Shown: in pieces, positions 38,301 to 50,216 of the stretch
How positions within the stretch are numbered: the stretch's first letter is position 1
How the letters are laid out: every line of letters begins with the position of its first letter
Assembly (NCBI RefSeq): GCF_028858725.1
Contig: NC_084760.1
Location: 57,623,367 to 57,687,366 of the forward strand
DNA length: 64,000 nucleotides
Direction of reading: 5' to 3'
From: Colius striatus
Lineage: Eukaryota; Chordata; Aves; Coliiformes; Coliidae
The notes under the pieces: generated by a model
Told to the model about the DNA's origin: nothing
Databases searched by the model: none
Seen by the model: the letters and a program-made list of their open reading frames with translations, nothing else
Made by a program: the position numbers and the translations under genes

Positions 38301-41300
38301 TTGCCAACTTGGTGCAAAGGTGGGGAACCACACACCACAGAGCATGTGTCCATTGTTCACTCCCTTTCCTCTGAGATCTGGTTTGTCCCACTCTTTCCCA
38401 CCACTCCTGGGACAGGAAGGACACAGTATCCAAAAGCACTACCCTGCCAATTTCTGCAGAGAAGACCAAGGGGAGCAAAGGCACAGTAGGATTTGGCTGT
38501 GCAGAACACAGCCCTGCACACTGTGTCCTTCTCCACATTGTTTCGTGCTACTGTGGAAACTTTTGACACAGTGAGAAAGAGTTGAAAGTTTTGGATTATA
38601 CTACCCACCAAACTGAAAGGGTCTCTCACTGAGAAAACCACAAAGTCTAAGTACAGGAGAGACCAAGGGACTGCAAAAGAAGGCACAAACTACCGAACAG
38701 TAAAGTAACCTCTAAAAACTTGATGCCTTTTTTTTTTTTCTAAAAAGTACTAAAAAAAAAATTACTCCCATATGGAAGAGAAGAAATAAGATTTAGGTGC
38801 GGAATTGGGTCTGTAAGTCTTGCCTATGTGACCCTTTTCACACAAGTAAAGCCTAGAGGACAGAGTCATCCAGAGAAGTTTCAATTTTTAATTGAAAATT
38901 TTCAAACTAAGCTGTCATTGTCATAATTGGAAAGTTGGAATCGTTCCCTTTAAGTTGTTAAACAGTTTACCCAAATGGTACAGCATAAAATGCTCCTGGT
39001 TCTTTTATAAAACAATAATGAAACCATCTCACTTGTGAATCAAAATACTGGAGTGTTTGTTAATTGGTATCTTACCCATTAGAAGACTTTTATATCCCAT
39101 AGTTGCAGTGTTACCAGGTCATAACAAGAACTCAGGCAAGGAAGCTTTCTTGAGACATGTCAGCTTTTTAATGCACTCAGCAACAGAATTCTTCTCAGGT
39201 GCTAAAATTCATATTGAACTTCTTATAATTTCTAGGGAAAAAAATATTTTAATGGTTTGCTTTGGCTGCTCTTGGATAATTTTATCTATTATTTTCTTAC
39301 TTTTTTTCCTATTCTGACTTTTTTTTTTTTTTTCTTTTTACAATTGCTATAGGAGATGCCGTTTTGATCATGCTATTGTAGCACTCAAAAATACCACCTG
39401 CAAAAGTAGCTGTTAGTATGGCAACTACATGGTACTTCATATGGGCATAACTAGAATCACAAGCCTAAACTCCCATTTGTTCTGTCTCTGTAAGGACTTC
39501 TGTGCCTATCAAGAGCCCAGCAGCAAGTAGCTCAGAAAGTCTGACACATCCTGTTTGACTTTGTAAACTTTCCAGTAAAGTGTGGGTGTTTTCAAGCGTT
39601 TCAACACAGATTTCCCCTTTTAAAAATATGACCCTCAGTTAGAGGCCCAACTAGTGTGCAGTTTCCCAGAAAACATGAGCACAGAGTCACTCTCCGAGTT
39701 TTGCCACTGACTGCAATAGGACCAGGGGTTTGGTACAAGAAGCAGTTTAAGTTGTCAGGAAACAACTCTGTGAAGGGCTTTGCATTCATTTCCTCTGTAA
39801 GACAGGAGTCTGCTCAGAACAATAGCTGCATCTAGACAGACAGAACTATCTAGTCTCTGTCAAAACTTTTTTGAAAGCTCGGCTTCCCTGCAGTTACCAT
39901 ATACCATCTAGTGATACAAAAGGAAATTGCAATTTCTAATTCATTATTCCTTAAATGAAAGACAAAGACAGCAGCAACAAATTTTTTATATGTATATTGC
40001 TTTCCTTCCACTAAAATAAAATGTAGTCATGAGTGTGCTACACCCTCTCTGTGATTAACAGTTTCTCCAGCTACTTTTCAAGATTTCACTTCTGAAGATG
40101 TATGATTATAAAAGAATTTCAGCTTTGGTAAAGTTAAAAGAAAGCCTGCCTTACAGCTACAGACCTACGTTTTAGATGTAGTTATAAAACACTGAAGTTC
40201 TACAGATGTAAAACTTGGGACCAAACTGAAAAGGAAGCCAAAATCTAACCTGTAATTTTTGCAAACATCACGATTTTGATATCCCAATAATATTTTTTTA
40301 AATACAAGGTTAATATTCCCTGTTCATGGGGAGGAAATCAAAAAGTAAGAGATTCTAGTGGTTTTGAGACGAAGGCACAATATTCACTATTGGGAAAAGG
40401 TGGTTTTAATCCTGGAAACTCTCTGCTTGGAAAACTAGAAGACTGAAACCCACTGTATTGTAAAGCAGTAACTGCTTAGTGGTGGGTTTTTTCCTGCTTG
40501 TCTGCATCACCATATGGATGATTTCAATTCAACAGCAACGTACACTGTGATATGATTCTGAGAGCTGGGATAATGGAAAAAGTCAATGTTTACTTTCTGG
40601 CACAAGAAAATTTTACCTTGCCTGCCAAGTGGGGCAATAAAATAAATTTGTTTTGTATGCTGTGTGGAATTTTTTACTGCCACTAAATGAAAGCAAAACA
40701 ATCAGGATCTCTCCCTGGGAGTTCACAGGCAGAATGGGTATGGATCCAGCAAAAGTAACAGATTGAGTGAACTGAGAAATAGAACTTGCCCTCAGCTTCT
40801 CCCACTTCTCCTCCTCAGCATCATTCAACTCTCTGCTTTTAAAGTAAAATGTGATTGTTCTCATGACTAACCAGCACAACTCTTCCAAAACTGTTAAATA
40901 ACAGCATTTTTGGCTGAGGTTCCTACAGATCTAGATTATGTAAGCTAAATACAGATATTATACGAGGTACAGGAGTTGCATTTTCTTACACCAGTGCAGG
41001 CCTTAACTAACACTTTGCTCTGGATCTACAAATAGTGACTAGAAATTAGTTTAGCTACAGTGCAGTAAGACTATAAAATGTAGCTTGCTGAGACAGAGAT
41101 GAACCTGATCAGTTTCCAGCTAGTCAAAATGAAAAACCACTGGCAAATCCAAGATGATGCTTTGTACTCCTGTCAATTCACCTTTTGTACTGCACCAGAG
41201 CAACCGTAATAGCATTTCAAGGGAGTAGATGTGAAAGTCATTTTGTCTCACTAGCACCATCATGGGCACTGCTCTTACACTCTTTTTGTAGCTGCAGAGT

Positions 41301-41784
41301 CAGGACTACCAGGTGCTAGGGCCAGAGAATGAGGGAGGCAGCGCAGTGTTGGCTGTAAGCTGCCAGACAGGTCCCTGGCTAGCCCAACTGGCTGTCAGGC
41401 TGCCCTGTGCTGTATGCATGCTTGAAACACTTGTAGCACAAGGGACGGGCCCATGTCATGGACTGTAAAAACTATAAACATTATTTAAAAAAATAAGTAA
41501 ATCTGTAAAATTTGGGTACCTTAGTCTTTGACAATGGTAAAAAAATGTACCACTTCAATGAAATGGTAGTGTAACATGGGGATGTCATGCTCTGTAACAG
41601 CTTAGAAGAAAGGGATGCAGTGAGTGGTGAGCAGCAGTGGTTCATGGAAAAAAAAAAGTGCCACTGAAGCAAAATTGGGATTTGTGTTTATTGTATTTAC
41701 ACTTTGGAACTTGATCCTCAACCCCTCTTTGGCTGCTAGCACAGAAGAGCCAAGGGTGCACCTCTACCTGAGGAGCAGATACCT
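35351..41784. other. Intergenic, no recognised feature
   Basis: 6.4 kb of AT-rich sequence with homopolymer runs (T tract near 39318-39333, T and A tracts near 38728-38762). I recognise no exon, RNA gene or transposable element. Any regulatory elements for RSPO3 or RNF146 here cannot be identified from a single sequence. Confidence 0.5.
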
Positions 41785-42165
41785 GAAGCAGCTGAGGGAA
41801 CTAGGGGTGGTCAGCCTGGAGAAGAGGAGGCTGAGGAGAGACCTTGTCGCTGTCTACAATTGCCTGAAAGGAAGCTATAGTGAGGTGCAGGTCACAGAAG
41901 CAATAGGACAAGAGGAAATTACCTCAAGTTGCACCAGGAGAGGTTTAGGTTGGATGTTAGGAAAAATTTCTTCACTAAAAGGGTTGTCTTAGAACAGGCT
42001 GCCCAAGGAGGTGGTGGAGGCATCAGCCCTGGAGATACTTAATACAGACACGTAGATGAGGTGCTCATGGATACAGTTTAGTGGTGGGCTTGGCAGTGCT
42101 GGGTTAACAGTTGGACTTGATTTTTTTCCAACCAAAATGATTCCATGCACCTATGAATCTACGTC
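41785..42165 (+). mobile_element. CR1 LINE 3' fragment, older subfamily
   Basis: A plus-strand CR1: 'cagctgagggaactaggggtggtcagcctggagaa' and 'gaggaggctgagg', a frame with LEKRRLRRDLVAVYNCLKG, then 'ggtttaggttggatgttagg', 'aaaatttcttcac', 'ggctgcccaaggaggtgg', 'agtggtgggcttggcagtg' and 'ccaaccaaaatgattcc'. The 'aggttggatgttagg' and 'agtggtgggcttgg' words separate this subfamily from the one at 31.1 kb. Its terminal repeat is eroded. Confidence 0.95.
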
Positions 42166-44159
42166 TTTATGCCTTCTCTGTTTGGTACAGAGGGTTTGTT
42201 GAAGGTGCAGGAGTGTGGAAAGAGGCACAATGCCACACATCATCCACTCCTATACTGCCAACATGACCTGCAGCAGTTCTGAGGATCTCCACAGTAACTC
42301 TCCAAACTGCTTTGACATAAACTGACTCGAAATCACAGCAGGATGAAAGTTTCTCCCTTCTCTCCTTAACTGCACCAAGTGCAGCAAGGATGGAGCTCTT
42401 GGCATAGACATTAGCATATCTGCAAACATACATTTGAAGAAACAGAAAAAAAACTCAACACTTTGTAAATAGAAATGATGAAATGCAGATTAACAGTTCT
42501 CCATTGTCAAAGCATCAGAAAAATATTAATGGTGAGGCTCTAGATGCTTAGCAGAGGAAGTGGTGTCTTTTAAGACTGGTTAGTCTGGTGGATCTTTATG
42601 TTTCAATCCACTGTATTAATTAATAATTCAGTGGCAAGTATCAGACATAAATTCCAGACATTGTAGACAACAGTAAAAATAAACAAGGAGAGCACAGAAC
42701 TGGGAAGCAAGCAGAGGTAGAAAAGATATGAGTGGTTTCAGTTACAACAGATGGATATAAACTAAAACACAAAAAGGAAGCCATCATTGGAATAGATGGC
42801 ATGTGTTCATGCCAAAACCAGGAACACAAGAAAGGACAAATAGTACCCATTCTGAATGAAATAATAGCTGTCAATAAGGACTGATACTAGTGTAGGTAGC
42901 ATTTTAGCAGGTATAATCTTACCAGAACTTAAACATATCATTTCTCATCCCCTTGTTCCAATCTATTCAACTAGATACCATCATGCTCTTTACTTCTTTA
43001 GTCCAGTAAGGTGCAATGCATTTATTTCTTTGGCTACCCACTTCAGCAATATCTGACATTCCCTTTAGCTGCCATGCTTGCTCCATAACTCACAGAGTGT
43101 AAAATAAAATCTGTCATTCACTAGTGCGTTTTTGCAGTTGACCAGCAGCTGCACTGAACAGTCACAAACCTATCCAAACACTGCCAGGGACTTTTTTATG
43201 AAGTACAGTTTTCCAAGATGCTGCTTCTCTTACAAACCTGCATGCACTGAGAATAGCTGTGCTTCCATCTTTAGATGCCTTAAGAGGCCAGTCCTGCGTT
43301 CCTTTGTTTAGGTCAGATTCAAACTGAAACCTACGGGCATTTAGCCTCAATAGCTTCCACGGGATCAAGGTCAGGTTCAGTAAAGGATTAAGCCTATCAT
43401 TGCTGAACACACATTACAAGTAAGGGACCTCTCCTCTAAACTGAATCAGCCTCACATAGGTCTCTTTAAACAGTAGGTCACATTGCTACGTTAGGTGTTT
43501 GTCCATGGATGCAATCACATTTACTAAGGCCTGTGCTAATTATGGGTAGACTCTCCTAGACTTCTATAAAAACTCGGTGGTTTAACCAAATGCATTTGTT
43601 TTCGTATTCATGATTTAGAATTTAATATTCATTGATTTGTTTACCTTTTATGTTCTCTGATGCTTGTGATTTCTGGATGTTAAAATACAAGAGCCAGCAG
43701 CATCTCTAGGTTTATCAAGCTGTCAGCTAGACAGTTTGCATCATTAGTCACATTGAAATGTTTAGTTTTCCATTCATGTGCAACGAGTATTTGGACACAC
43801 AGCCCCTCTTTCTCTGCCTGAATATCAGTCCATCTTAAATGATGTATGGACTGCTGTCTCCCGTCCTGGTTTATTCAAGAACACAGCACTTTTCAATTGT
43901 TTCCGACAACAGCAGGCAACACGTGTCCTGCTGGAACTCGGTCTCATAAGTCTGAAAGGCAGTAGTTTGGCTTTGTGAGTTCTGCATCCTTTGCACGCCT
44001 GGGTTGTGCCCAGGCCCATCTCCACCTGTGGGAGGCCACCAACGCTGCCGGACTTCCATCAGCCACCAGAACGCAGCAGGGCAACGGCATGTGTCACTGC
44101 ATTGGTTAAGCTGCCAGACACTGTCACCTCAGACAAAGCCGCGCTAGTTCATTTTTCCC
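42166..44159. other. Intergenic sequence upstream of RNF146
   Basis: No gene or repeat was recognised. Base composition rises gradually in G+C from about 43.98 kb as the CpG island is approached. Confidence 0.55.
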
Positions 44160-44539
44160 CAGCACTGTCACAAGCCAGGGTCACGGCTGCCGCGACAGCC
44201 GAACTGCGCGCCACAGGGAAGCGAGTCGCACTATTTGTGCACAGGGGATGGGAAAGCCAGGCCGGGCCAGACGCTCCGCCGAGGGGCTCGGCTGTATACG
44301 AGGCTCTCCCGGCGGTCCTGGTCCCGGCTCAGGCCTCCCCGTTGCGTTAGCCCAGAGGCGCTGGCGGCGCTGGCTCCACCAGCACCATGACACCGCCGCG
44401 GGGCCGGGCCAAGCCGTCGTCACGCGGTGGCGTCACGGGCACGCGCGCGGCCCTCCCCCATGGCGAGCTCAGTCCACCCCCTCCGCGGCGTCACGGTGGC
44501 GCGTCCGCGGCCAGCCCCGCCTCGCCCGTGACGTCGGCG

Positions 44540-44617
44540 CGTCCCGCTGTCCCGGCGGCGGCGGCCGGAGGAGGTGACGGCGGCGGGCTGAGCGGCGCGA
44601 GCCGGCCGGTCCGGCGG
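44540..44617 (+). other. RNF146: Candidate RNF146 non-coding exon 1, 3' portion
   Basis: Within the CpG island a strong donor, CCGGCGG followed by GTGAGTGTC, sits at 44617/44618. Upstream CRE-like and GC boxes would place initiation somewhat before it. The start given is arbitrary: no TSS can be read from sequence. Other GT donors in the island remain possible. Confidence 0.35.
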
Positions 44618-44982
44618 GTGAGTGTCTGACGGGAGACCCCGGAGCGCGCGACGGCGCGCGAGGCGGCCGCCGCCAACGGCCGCGCCAACAGCGCCCCCCT
44701 TCCAGCAGCGGCCGCCCGGGGCCGGGGCCAGCGCTGTCCAGCGGCGCTCTGCCGGCGGCGCGGGAGCGAGCGGGCGGGCGGGCGAGCGAGCGAGCGAGTT
44801 GCGGCGGCTGCCCTAAACAAAAGACTGATGAGCGGTGCGGTGTAGTGCGGGCCTGCTGCGGCTGCCCCGGGCGTGCGGAGGAGCGGCCGCCGCGGCGGGG
44901 AGCCGTGCCCGGTATTGTTTTGGCTGAGTGGCGGAGGGGGGGGTGGGGTGGGGAAATCAGCCGCCGCTGCTCCGCCCGCGAG

Positions 44983-44992
44983 GTCACGTGAC
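44983..44992. promoter_or_regulatory. RNF146: GTCACGTGAC palindrome (E-box/CLEAR type)
   Basis: A perfect 10-bp palindrome with the core CACGTG and GT/AC flanks, the form preferred by TFEB/TFE3, USF and related bHLH-zip factors. It lies in the putative promoter island or first intron of RNF146. Binding is inferred only. Confidence 0.5.
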
Positions 44993-46927
44993 GCGTGCCG
45001 GGGCCGCAGCGGCGCAGGGCGCTGCCGGCCGCCTCTGCCCTCGCCCCCGCCCCGGGACGGGGCTGCGGGAGCCCGCGCCGGGCTGCCATCAGCCCGCGCC
45101 CCGCTGCCAGCCCGCCCGGCCGGCCGGCCGCCCCGTAGGTCGCTGCCAAGTATCCTCTGCTGGGCTGGGGCCCTCCCGCTGCCGGTGCTTCCGTGCCGCC
45201 GTTCGTCCCTGAGGCAGGCGGCATCTGTCTCCTAGTGTGCCGGGCCGGGGCCTGGATCTCTGCGTTTCGTTTCGTTCGGCAGGAAAATAGGTCAGGAGCA
45301 TTAGCTGTAGCGTCGTCACGCGTGGCAGGATCCCCTGACCGAGCGAGCGCAGCGCTTTAATTCTTAGAGCGATGGGCAGCGCTTGAAATAATTCTATGCT
45401 GCACGTCGTTGTCACTCGCCTTTAGAAATGTCATTGCCGTAGCTGCCTGGCTTCGGTTACCCTCGTGAGCTATATGAACCTGGAACTTAAGCCATACCAG
45501 CAGCCCCAGGGAGCATACAATACGAAGCACATAACTGGTACCAGTTTTTTTTTAATGGAAGTGCTTTTGTTTCTTTGTGCTTGACAGTCTCGCTCGGCTC
45601 AAGTGCTTGGATTGCATCCCTCCTGAAGGCTAATTTAACGTGGGACCTGAAAATCGGTCTGGCTTTTGGTGCATTATGTATTTGTCATTAATCATTATAG
45701 AAATATTCGGTTAATGTGAGGTTTCCATATGAAGAGGGTAGTCAGAGCAGTGAAATAATAGTTAAAACCAAATAAAAGTATCAGGTTTTAAATCTGATTA
45801 TAACTTTTCTGTGATATGATTGAGAAATATTGTTTTCTTCCTGGAGCTTTAAAACCTCATGCTTTCGTCAGATTTGTCAGGTACAGACCTGCTACTCTGT
45901 TAGCTGCTGCCTCTGGACAGTGAGCCACTTAAAAACAGTCCCTACTAAATCCACTGCCAAAAAGTGCAGTTTGTAGTAGTGTTGAAGACACAGTAAAATC
46001 TGAATAATTGATTTGGTCACTTTGAGTAAATCCTACATATTGAACATTTGCAAGAACTTGCCCTGTAGTCTTGTGTGGTTAATACTGTGGTTTCTTTCTA
46101 AGTGAGTCAAAGTACTAATTGTTTAATAAAATCGCTATAATGCAGAATTTGTATCCAGTGAAAGAAAAAGGTCTGTTTTGATTATTTCCTTTTGAAATAT
46201 ACAGTGTCAATTTAGACGTGATTGAAATGTTTATTTAGAGAGCTGGAATTGTACTATTTTTAAAGGCTATCGAACCGTGGATGCCTGGAATTGGTGAAGA
46301 AAAGGTATTTTTGTTGAAATAGATTTTTTTGTTGTCTTCCATGCATGTTAATCAAGTTTATGTATGTGAAGAGATGTTCCTGTACTTACTTTCTGTTTCT
46401 GAAGCACTGATAACTTCAGATGAACCAGTTTCTGCTTCATTTTCCACACAATATCATTTTATCTGAGTAAGAAATTGATGTTTTGCCCTGCTAAATAAAT
46501 TGAAATAGGATATATGCTCAAAATTCAGTGCTCCAGTTTTAACTTAGGAGAACCTAATTTTTAATAAAGATGTAGCAAATCAATACTGAAATGGTTGACT
46601 GTTCTGTACTTGATTGTTCTTCTGTGATTCGCTTCCAAATGTACATGTAAGGGCTGCTTTTTTATCAATCTGTCGTAACAAAGAGTAAGGAATGACAGGC
46701 GAGTTGAAGCCTCGTCACAGTCACCAGTGCCTGGAGATATTCTAAGTTTAAAAAATGGATACAGAAAAGTAAGTAAGAACAGGAAGCTGTGAGGTTATTT
46801 ATCTGTTGTGCTTTCCAGTGCTCAGGAACTTAGTAGGCTCGGTACCTGGAGCTGATACTATATTGACAGTAGCAGACCATCAGAAAGGAGAGTGTGATTT
46901 TTCTTACTTAAAAAAATAGCTACCTTC

Positions 46928-46956
46928 TTTCTGTCTGTCTGTCTGTCTCTCTGTCT
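46928..46956. repeat. CTGT simple repeat
   Basis: A short run of CTGT units with one CTCT interruption. It is likely polymorphic in length but otherwise unremarkable. Confidence 0.9.
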
Positions 46957-49208
46957 TCCCACAGTGTTTGGTTTGTGGTGACATGTAGGGGAGGGCAGAA
47001 TTATGAGGTTTTTTTCCCCTCCCACCCCCCATAATCGAGTTACAGGCTGGGGAGCTTGATAGAAAAATCCAAGTATTTAATTGCAGAAGAGCATTTGCTG
47101 CTGAGTTTTCAATCTACGGGCGGGGGAGATGAGGAACTTGTGAGAGCTATTTTAAAGTAATCGGTACAGAGTTGCAGAGTTTGTGAGATTGTCTGTCATT
47201 TGAGGTAGGACTCAAATAATATCTCTTTGTCTGGCTTGGTTAGAAGCTGATGTTTGTGCTTGTTTGATTAGGTTTCCTAAGACTGTAGTTAACACTTCAT
47301 TGACATTTAGGAGCTGTCTTCTTGAATACGTGTCTCAATTTTTTTTAAAATAATTTCTGTTTTATCCAAAGAAATAGAAAAGTGGGGAGAAAAATGTGTT
47401 GGTTCTGATAATTTGCTGGGAATCCAATGGGCATGGTTGACTGAACTGACAGGAAATCGTTTCATTTCATCTTGCTCTGGTAATAGCTTGACAATTTTTC
47501 TTAAGGAGGACCTGAAATAATTTTTGGGAGATAGGTCTGGTAGAAAGTACATCACTTCAGAGTCTTCAAGTTGCTTGGAAAAAGCAAGCTTCTCCCAGCA
47601 AGCATCCCAGGTGACTTCCAAGTGGACAAAGAGAGCAGTTAAATGCGAGCTGAGCCTCCGTGTGGGACCGTCTTTCATCTGTTGCATCTTGAATTAAAGT
47701 TTCACAATCAGTGTGTGATAGGATGCGTGCATTTAGTGAGTGGATACTTGCAGGTTTCTGCAGATAGTGTAACTCCCCATGCTATGTGACTTCCTAGAGT
47801 AGAAAATTAATTGCTAAGCATAGAACACAGCTCTTATCCACTTGACTTTAAAGCGGGAGTCTTTACCCAGGAAAGGGGGAGGGGTGCATGTAAACCACAA
47901 GTGTCTTGTCTCCTGTTGAGTAAAATTTTCGAGACTGGCTTATTAAGTAAATAACAACGTCACAAAATGTAGAGGTTACCTGCAGTCAGTTTGCGAACTA
48001 GTTCTTTTTAAGGGCTACACAGCAATTAGAAAGTTGCCTTACTGTAATCCTATAATTATGCCCTAATGAGATTCTTCTAGGTATAATTACATACCTTGAA
48101 TGTGTGCATGCATTTTTATTTCACAAGAAACCTGCCAGAGCTGACTCAACCTTTTTCTATCTCTACATAACATTCGGGTTTATGATGAGCTGCCTCTTAA
48201 CAGTGGATTGCAAGAGGTGGTAGACAAAAGGCTTCAAGTGATACCTACAGAAGTAACAGAAAGCCAGCTCCTAAGAGGAAGGACTGAGCACCACCCGAAG
48301 CTTGCTGCAGCTGTCTCTTTGACCGTGGCTAACATAGTATCTTGTGGATTAGTAGAGCCAAAATTTTAAGACAGTTGCAGCTCTTGGTTTCAGATTAGTG
48401 TGTGAAGAAACTGCTGGCGTGATGAGGAGAGAACCTTCTCCCTTTTCAAAAGGTATGGATAGGTTGGGAATTTTTGCTTTTTTCCTTAGGAACTCTTTCT
48501 AAAAATAGCTTCACAGAGCTGCTATGTGGAGCTCAGCTATAAAGAAAATAACATGAGTAATGTGTCTTATACCAAAGTCATCTAAACACTCTGATGTGTA
48601 GTGATAAACGTTCAATCATTTGCTGGAGGACTATAGCACAGAATACTATAATACCAAGTGCTCTGTCTTCTTTCAGGGACTTATCATCCCTGACTTTGCT
48701 TGACTGTACACGTCTGATCTGCACTGTATTTATACTGAAATTATTCTTCCCCTGAGCAAATTGAAGTCTAAGATGTGACATTCTCAGATCTGCCTCAGTT
48801 CATTTCTATATTTTGCAGCAACTGGAAGTCGTAGTTCAAAATACCTAAGAATCATCTTGAAAGCTACAGCTCAGAAGGAAGATATAATTCTCTTGATTCA
48901 TCAGGGTTTTTTACAGAGGGTTCCCAAATGCTTTCTGGAACTAAGGGTGGCTCTTTTAGGTCAAAACCTTCCTGTTGAAGGTGTGAGAATGTAGCAAAGA
49001 AATCTTGATGGTCCACTTACCCTCTGTAAGTACTGCTTCCCTACTGTAGTTATTTAGGCATTGTTAGACAATGATTTCCAGTGATTAGTATGTATTTGCG
49101 AAATGACTTAGCTCAGATTCTAGTGGGTAACGTATACAAACATATTGTGACTAATATTGCCTGCTGGCCTGAAGAGACATATATTACCTCCGAGGTGTGG
49201 AAGCTGAG

Positions 49209-49484
49209 TTGCATCCTTGTCCTCTTTTTCAGAAATCACATGCATTCATGCCATGAATGAACCTCAGAGCCCTTCAGCACTTTCTAAAGAAATAAAGGAA
49301 GAACATAATTAATCCTTTATTTGTTTGCCTTGTTAAGTATCAAATCTAGGTCATAGAGTTTGTTTATAAGCTGGTATGAGGGACATACATATGTAGATTT
49401 AAAAAGGAAAAAGTGCTGAAGGGTTCTGAGGTTCATTCATTAAATGAATGCATGTGATCTCTGAAAAAGAGAACAAGGATCCAA
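49209..49484. repeat. Long inverted repeat (75-bp arms)
   Basis: Arm 49209-49283 and arm 49410-49484 are reverse complements over 75 bp with 7 mismatches (91%) and no gaps, separated by a 126-bp spacer. Weaker similarity may continue outward with small indels. Each arm contains ATGCATTCAT or ATGAATGCAT, itself nearly self-complementary. The spacer is AT-rich with no coding capacity and shows no extension of the pairing. It matches no CR1 or LTR element I know. If transcribed in RNF146 pre-mRNA it would form a long double-stranded stem. Confidence 0.93.
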
Positions 49485-50069
49485 GACTTTGAGCTCTACA
49501 CGCAATTTGAAATATGGAGAGGACCTAGGGGAAATCAGCTGTTTGCCTGCACTGTTGTTTCCTCAAGCATCTGGTACTAGTCTCTGTTAAGAGACAAGGT
49601 ACGAGCCAAGATTTGGAAGCACATGATGTGGATTTTATAAACAGCTTTAGGAAGCCACTGTGACTTTTTAAACTCTCTGAATGTAAGGAGTCATTTACTA
49701 GAGTCTAAATTTGCATAAATGTAACATGCTTCAAACTTTAGTCTTGTTTCTCCTTTTGTGTACACCATCACTTTATGAAAATGAGCCAATAACTTCTTAC
49801 AGTTGAAGATAATTGTCTTTTATAGTACTTCAGAAAATGATAATTTGCTTAAGTCAGACATCAAAATAATTGGCATCAAAATAGCAGGACAAAATTGATT
49901 ATCACAAAACCAAAACAGAAATCTGATGGTATTTTTATTGAAAATAGCCTGCCTCAGGTAAATCAAAGGAGACTAATGTCTTTTCTGTATCAGGACATTG
50001 TATTCTGTTCACTCATCCCTCTGGATAACATTGTAATGGTGATATTATTTGCTTTTCATTAGTTTGCAG

Positions 50070-50216
50070 AGAAGCTGAAACACTGTAGTGTACCATTGGG
50101 CAGGACAAGTGAGGAATGAGCCAGCCGTGGGAAAGAGGACCTGCCATCCTAGCTGGAGTCATCTGAAGAGAGGACATTTTAGTCTTGTGGCATGCTTCAG
50201 TAGAAATTATTCAGAA
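50070..50216 (+). other. RNF146: Candidate alternative 5' UTR exon of RNF146
   Basis: The 147-bp segment lies between an acceptor (CATTAGTTTGCAG) and a donor (CAGAA followed by GTAAGC), and it is more GC-balanced than the surrounding intron. It has no useful coding frame. RNF146 has several non-coding leader exons in mammals, which makes this plausible but unproven. Confidence 0.33.

Larger units (their letters stand above)
44160..45290 (+). promoter_or_regulatory. RNF146: CpG island, likely RNF146 promoter
   Basis: About 1.1 kb is extremely GC- and CpG-rich, with GGCGGG boxes, CRE-like TGACGTC at 44529-44535, other GTCACG cores near 44418-44437, a run of GCGA repeats at about 44781-44797, and no obvious TATA box. 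It lies 8.5-9.6 kb upstream of the single RNF146 coding exon and in the right orientation for a non-coding first exon. The next gene, ECHDC1, runs away from it, so its promoter cannot be here. Whether transcription is also initiated on the minus strand, as CpG islands often allow, is unknown. Long open frames on both strands are by-products of the low stop-codon frequency. Confidence 0.85.
45291..50069 (+). other. RNF146: RNF146 5' UTR intron, first part
   Basis: AT-rich intron without a recognisable coding exon. It contains a CTGT simple repeat (46928-46956) and the inverted repeat at 49209-49484. A 126-codon minus-strand open frame (47307-47687) has no recognisable domain. Unlike the intergenic side it carries no clear young CR1. 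Confidence 0.65.

Noticed and set aside
38728-38762. T-run/A-run hairpin
   Set aside because: Homopolymer tracts pair trivially.
41624-41992. 122-codon plus-strand frame
   Set aside because: Its second half is CR1 ORF2 (LEKRRLRRDL); the first half is random sequence.
44469-45224. 251-codon minus-strand open frame and overlapping plus-strand frames in the CpG island
   Set aside because: Low stop-codon frequency in very GC-rich DNA; Arg/Pro/Ala/Gly-only composition, and all frames are open together. No family resemblance.
47307-47687. 126-codon minus-strand frame in the RNF146 intron
   Set aside because: No recognisable domain or conserved motif; within chance expectation for 64 kb read in six frames.
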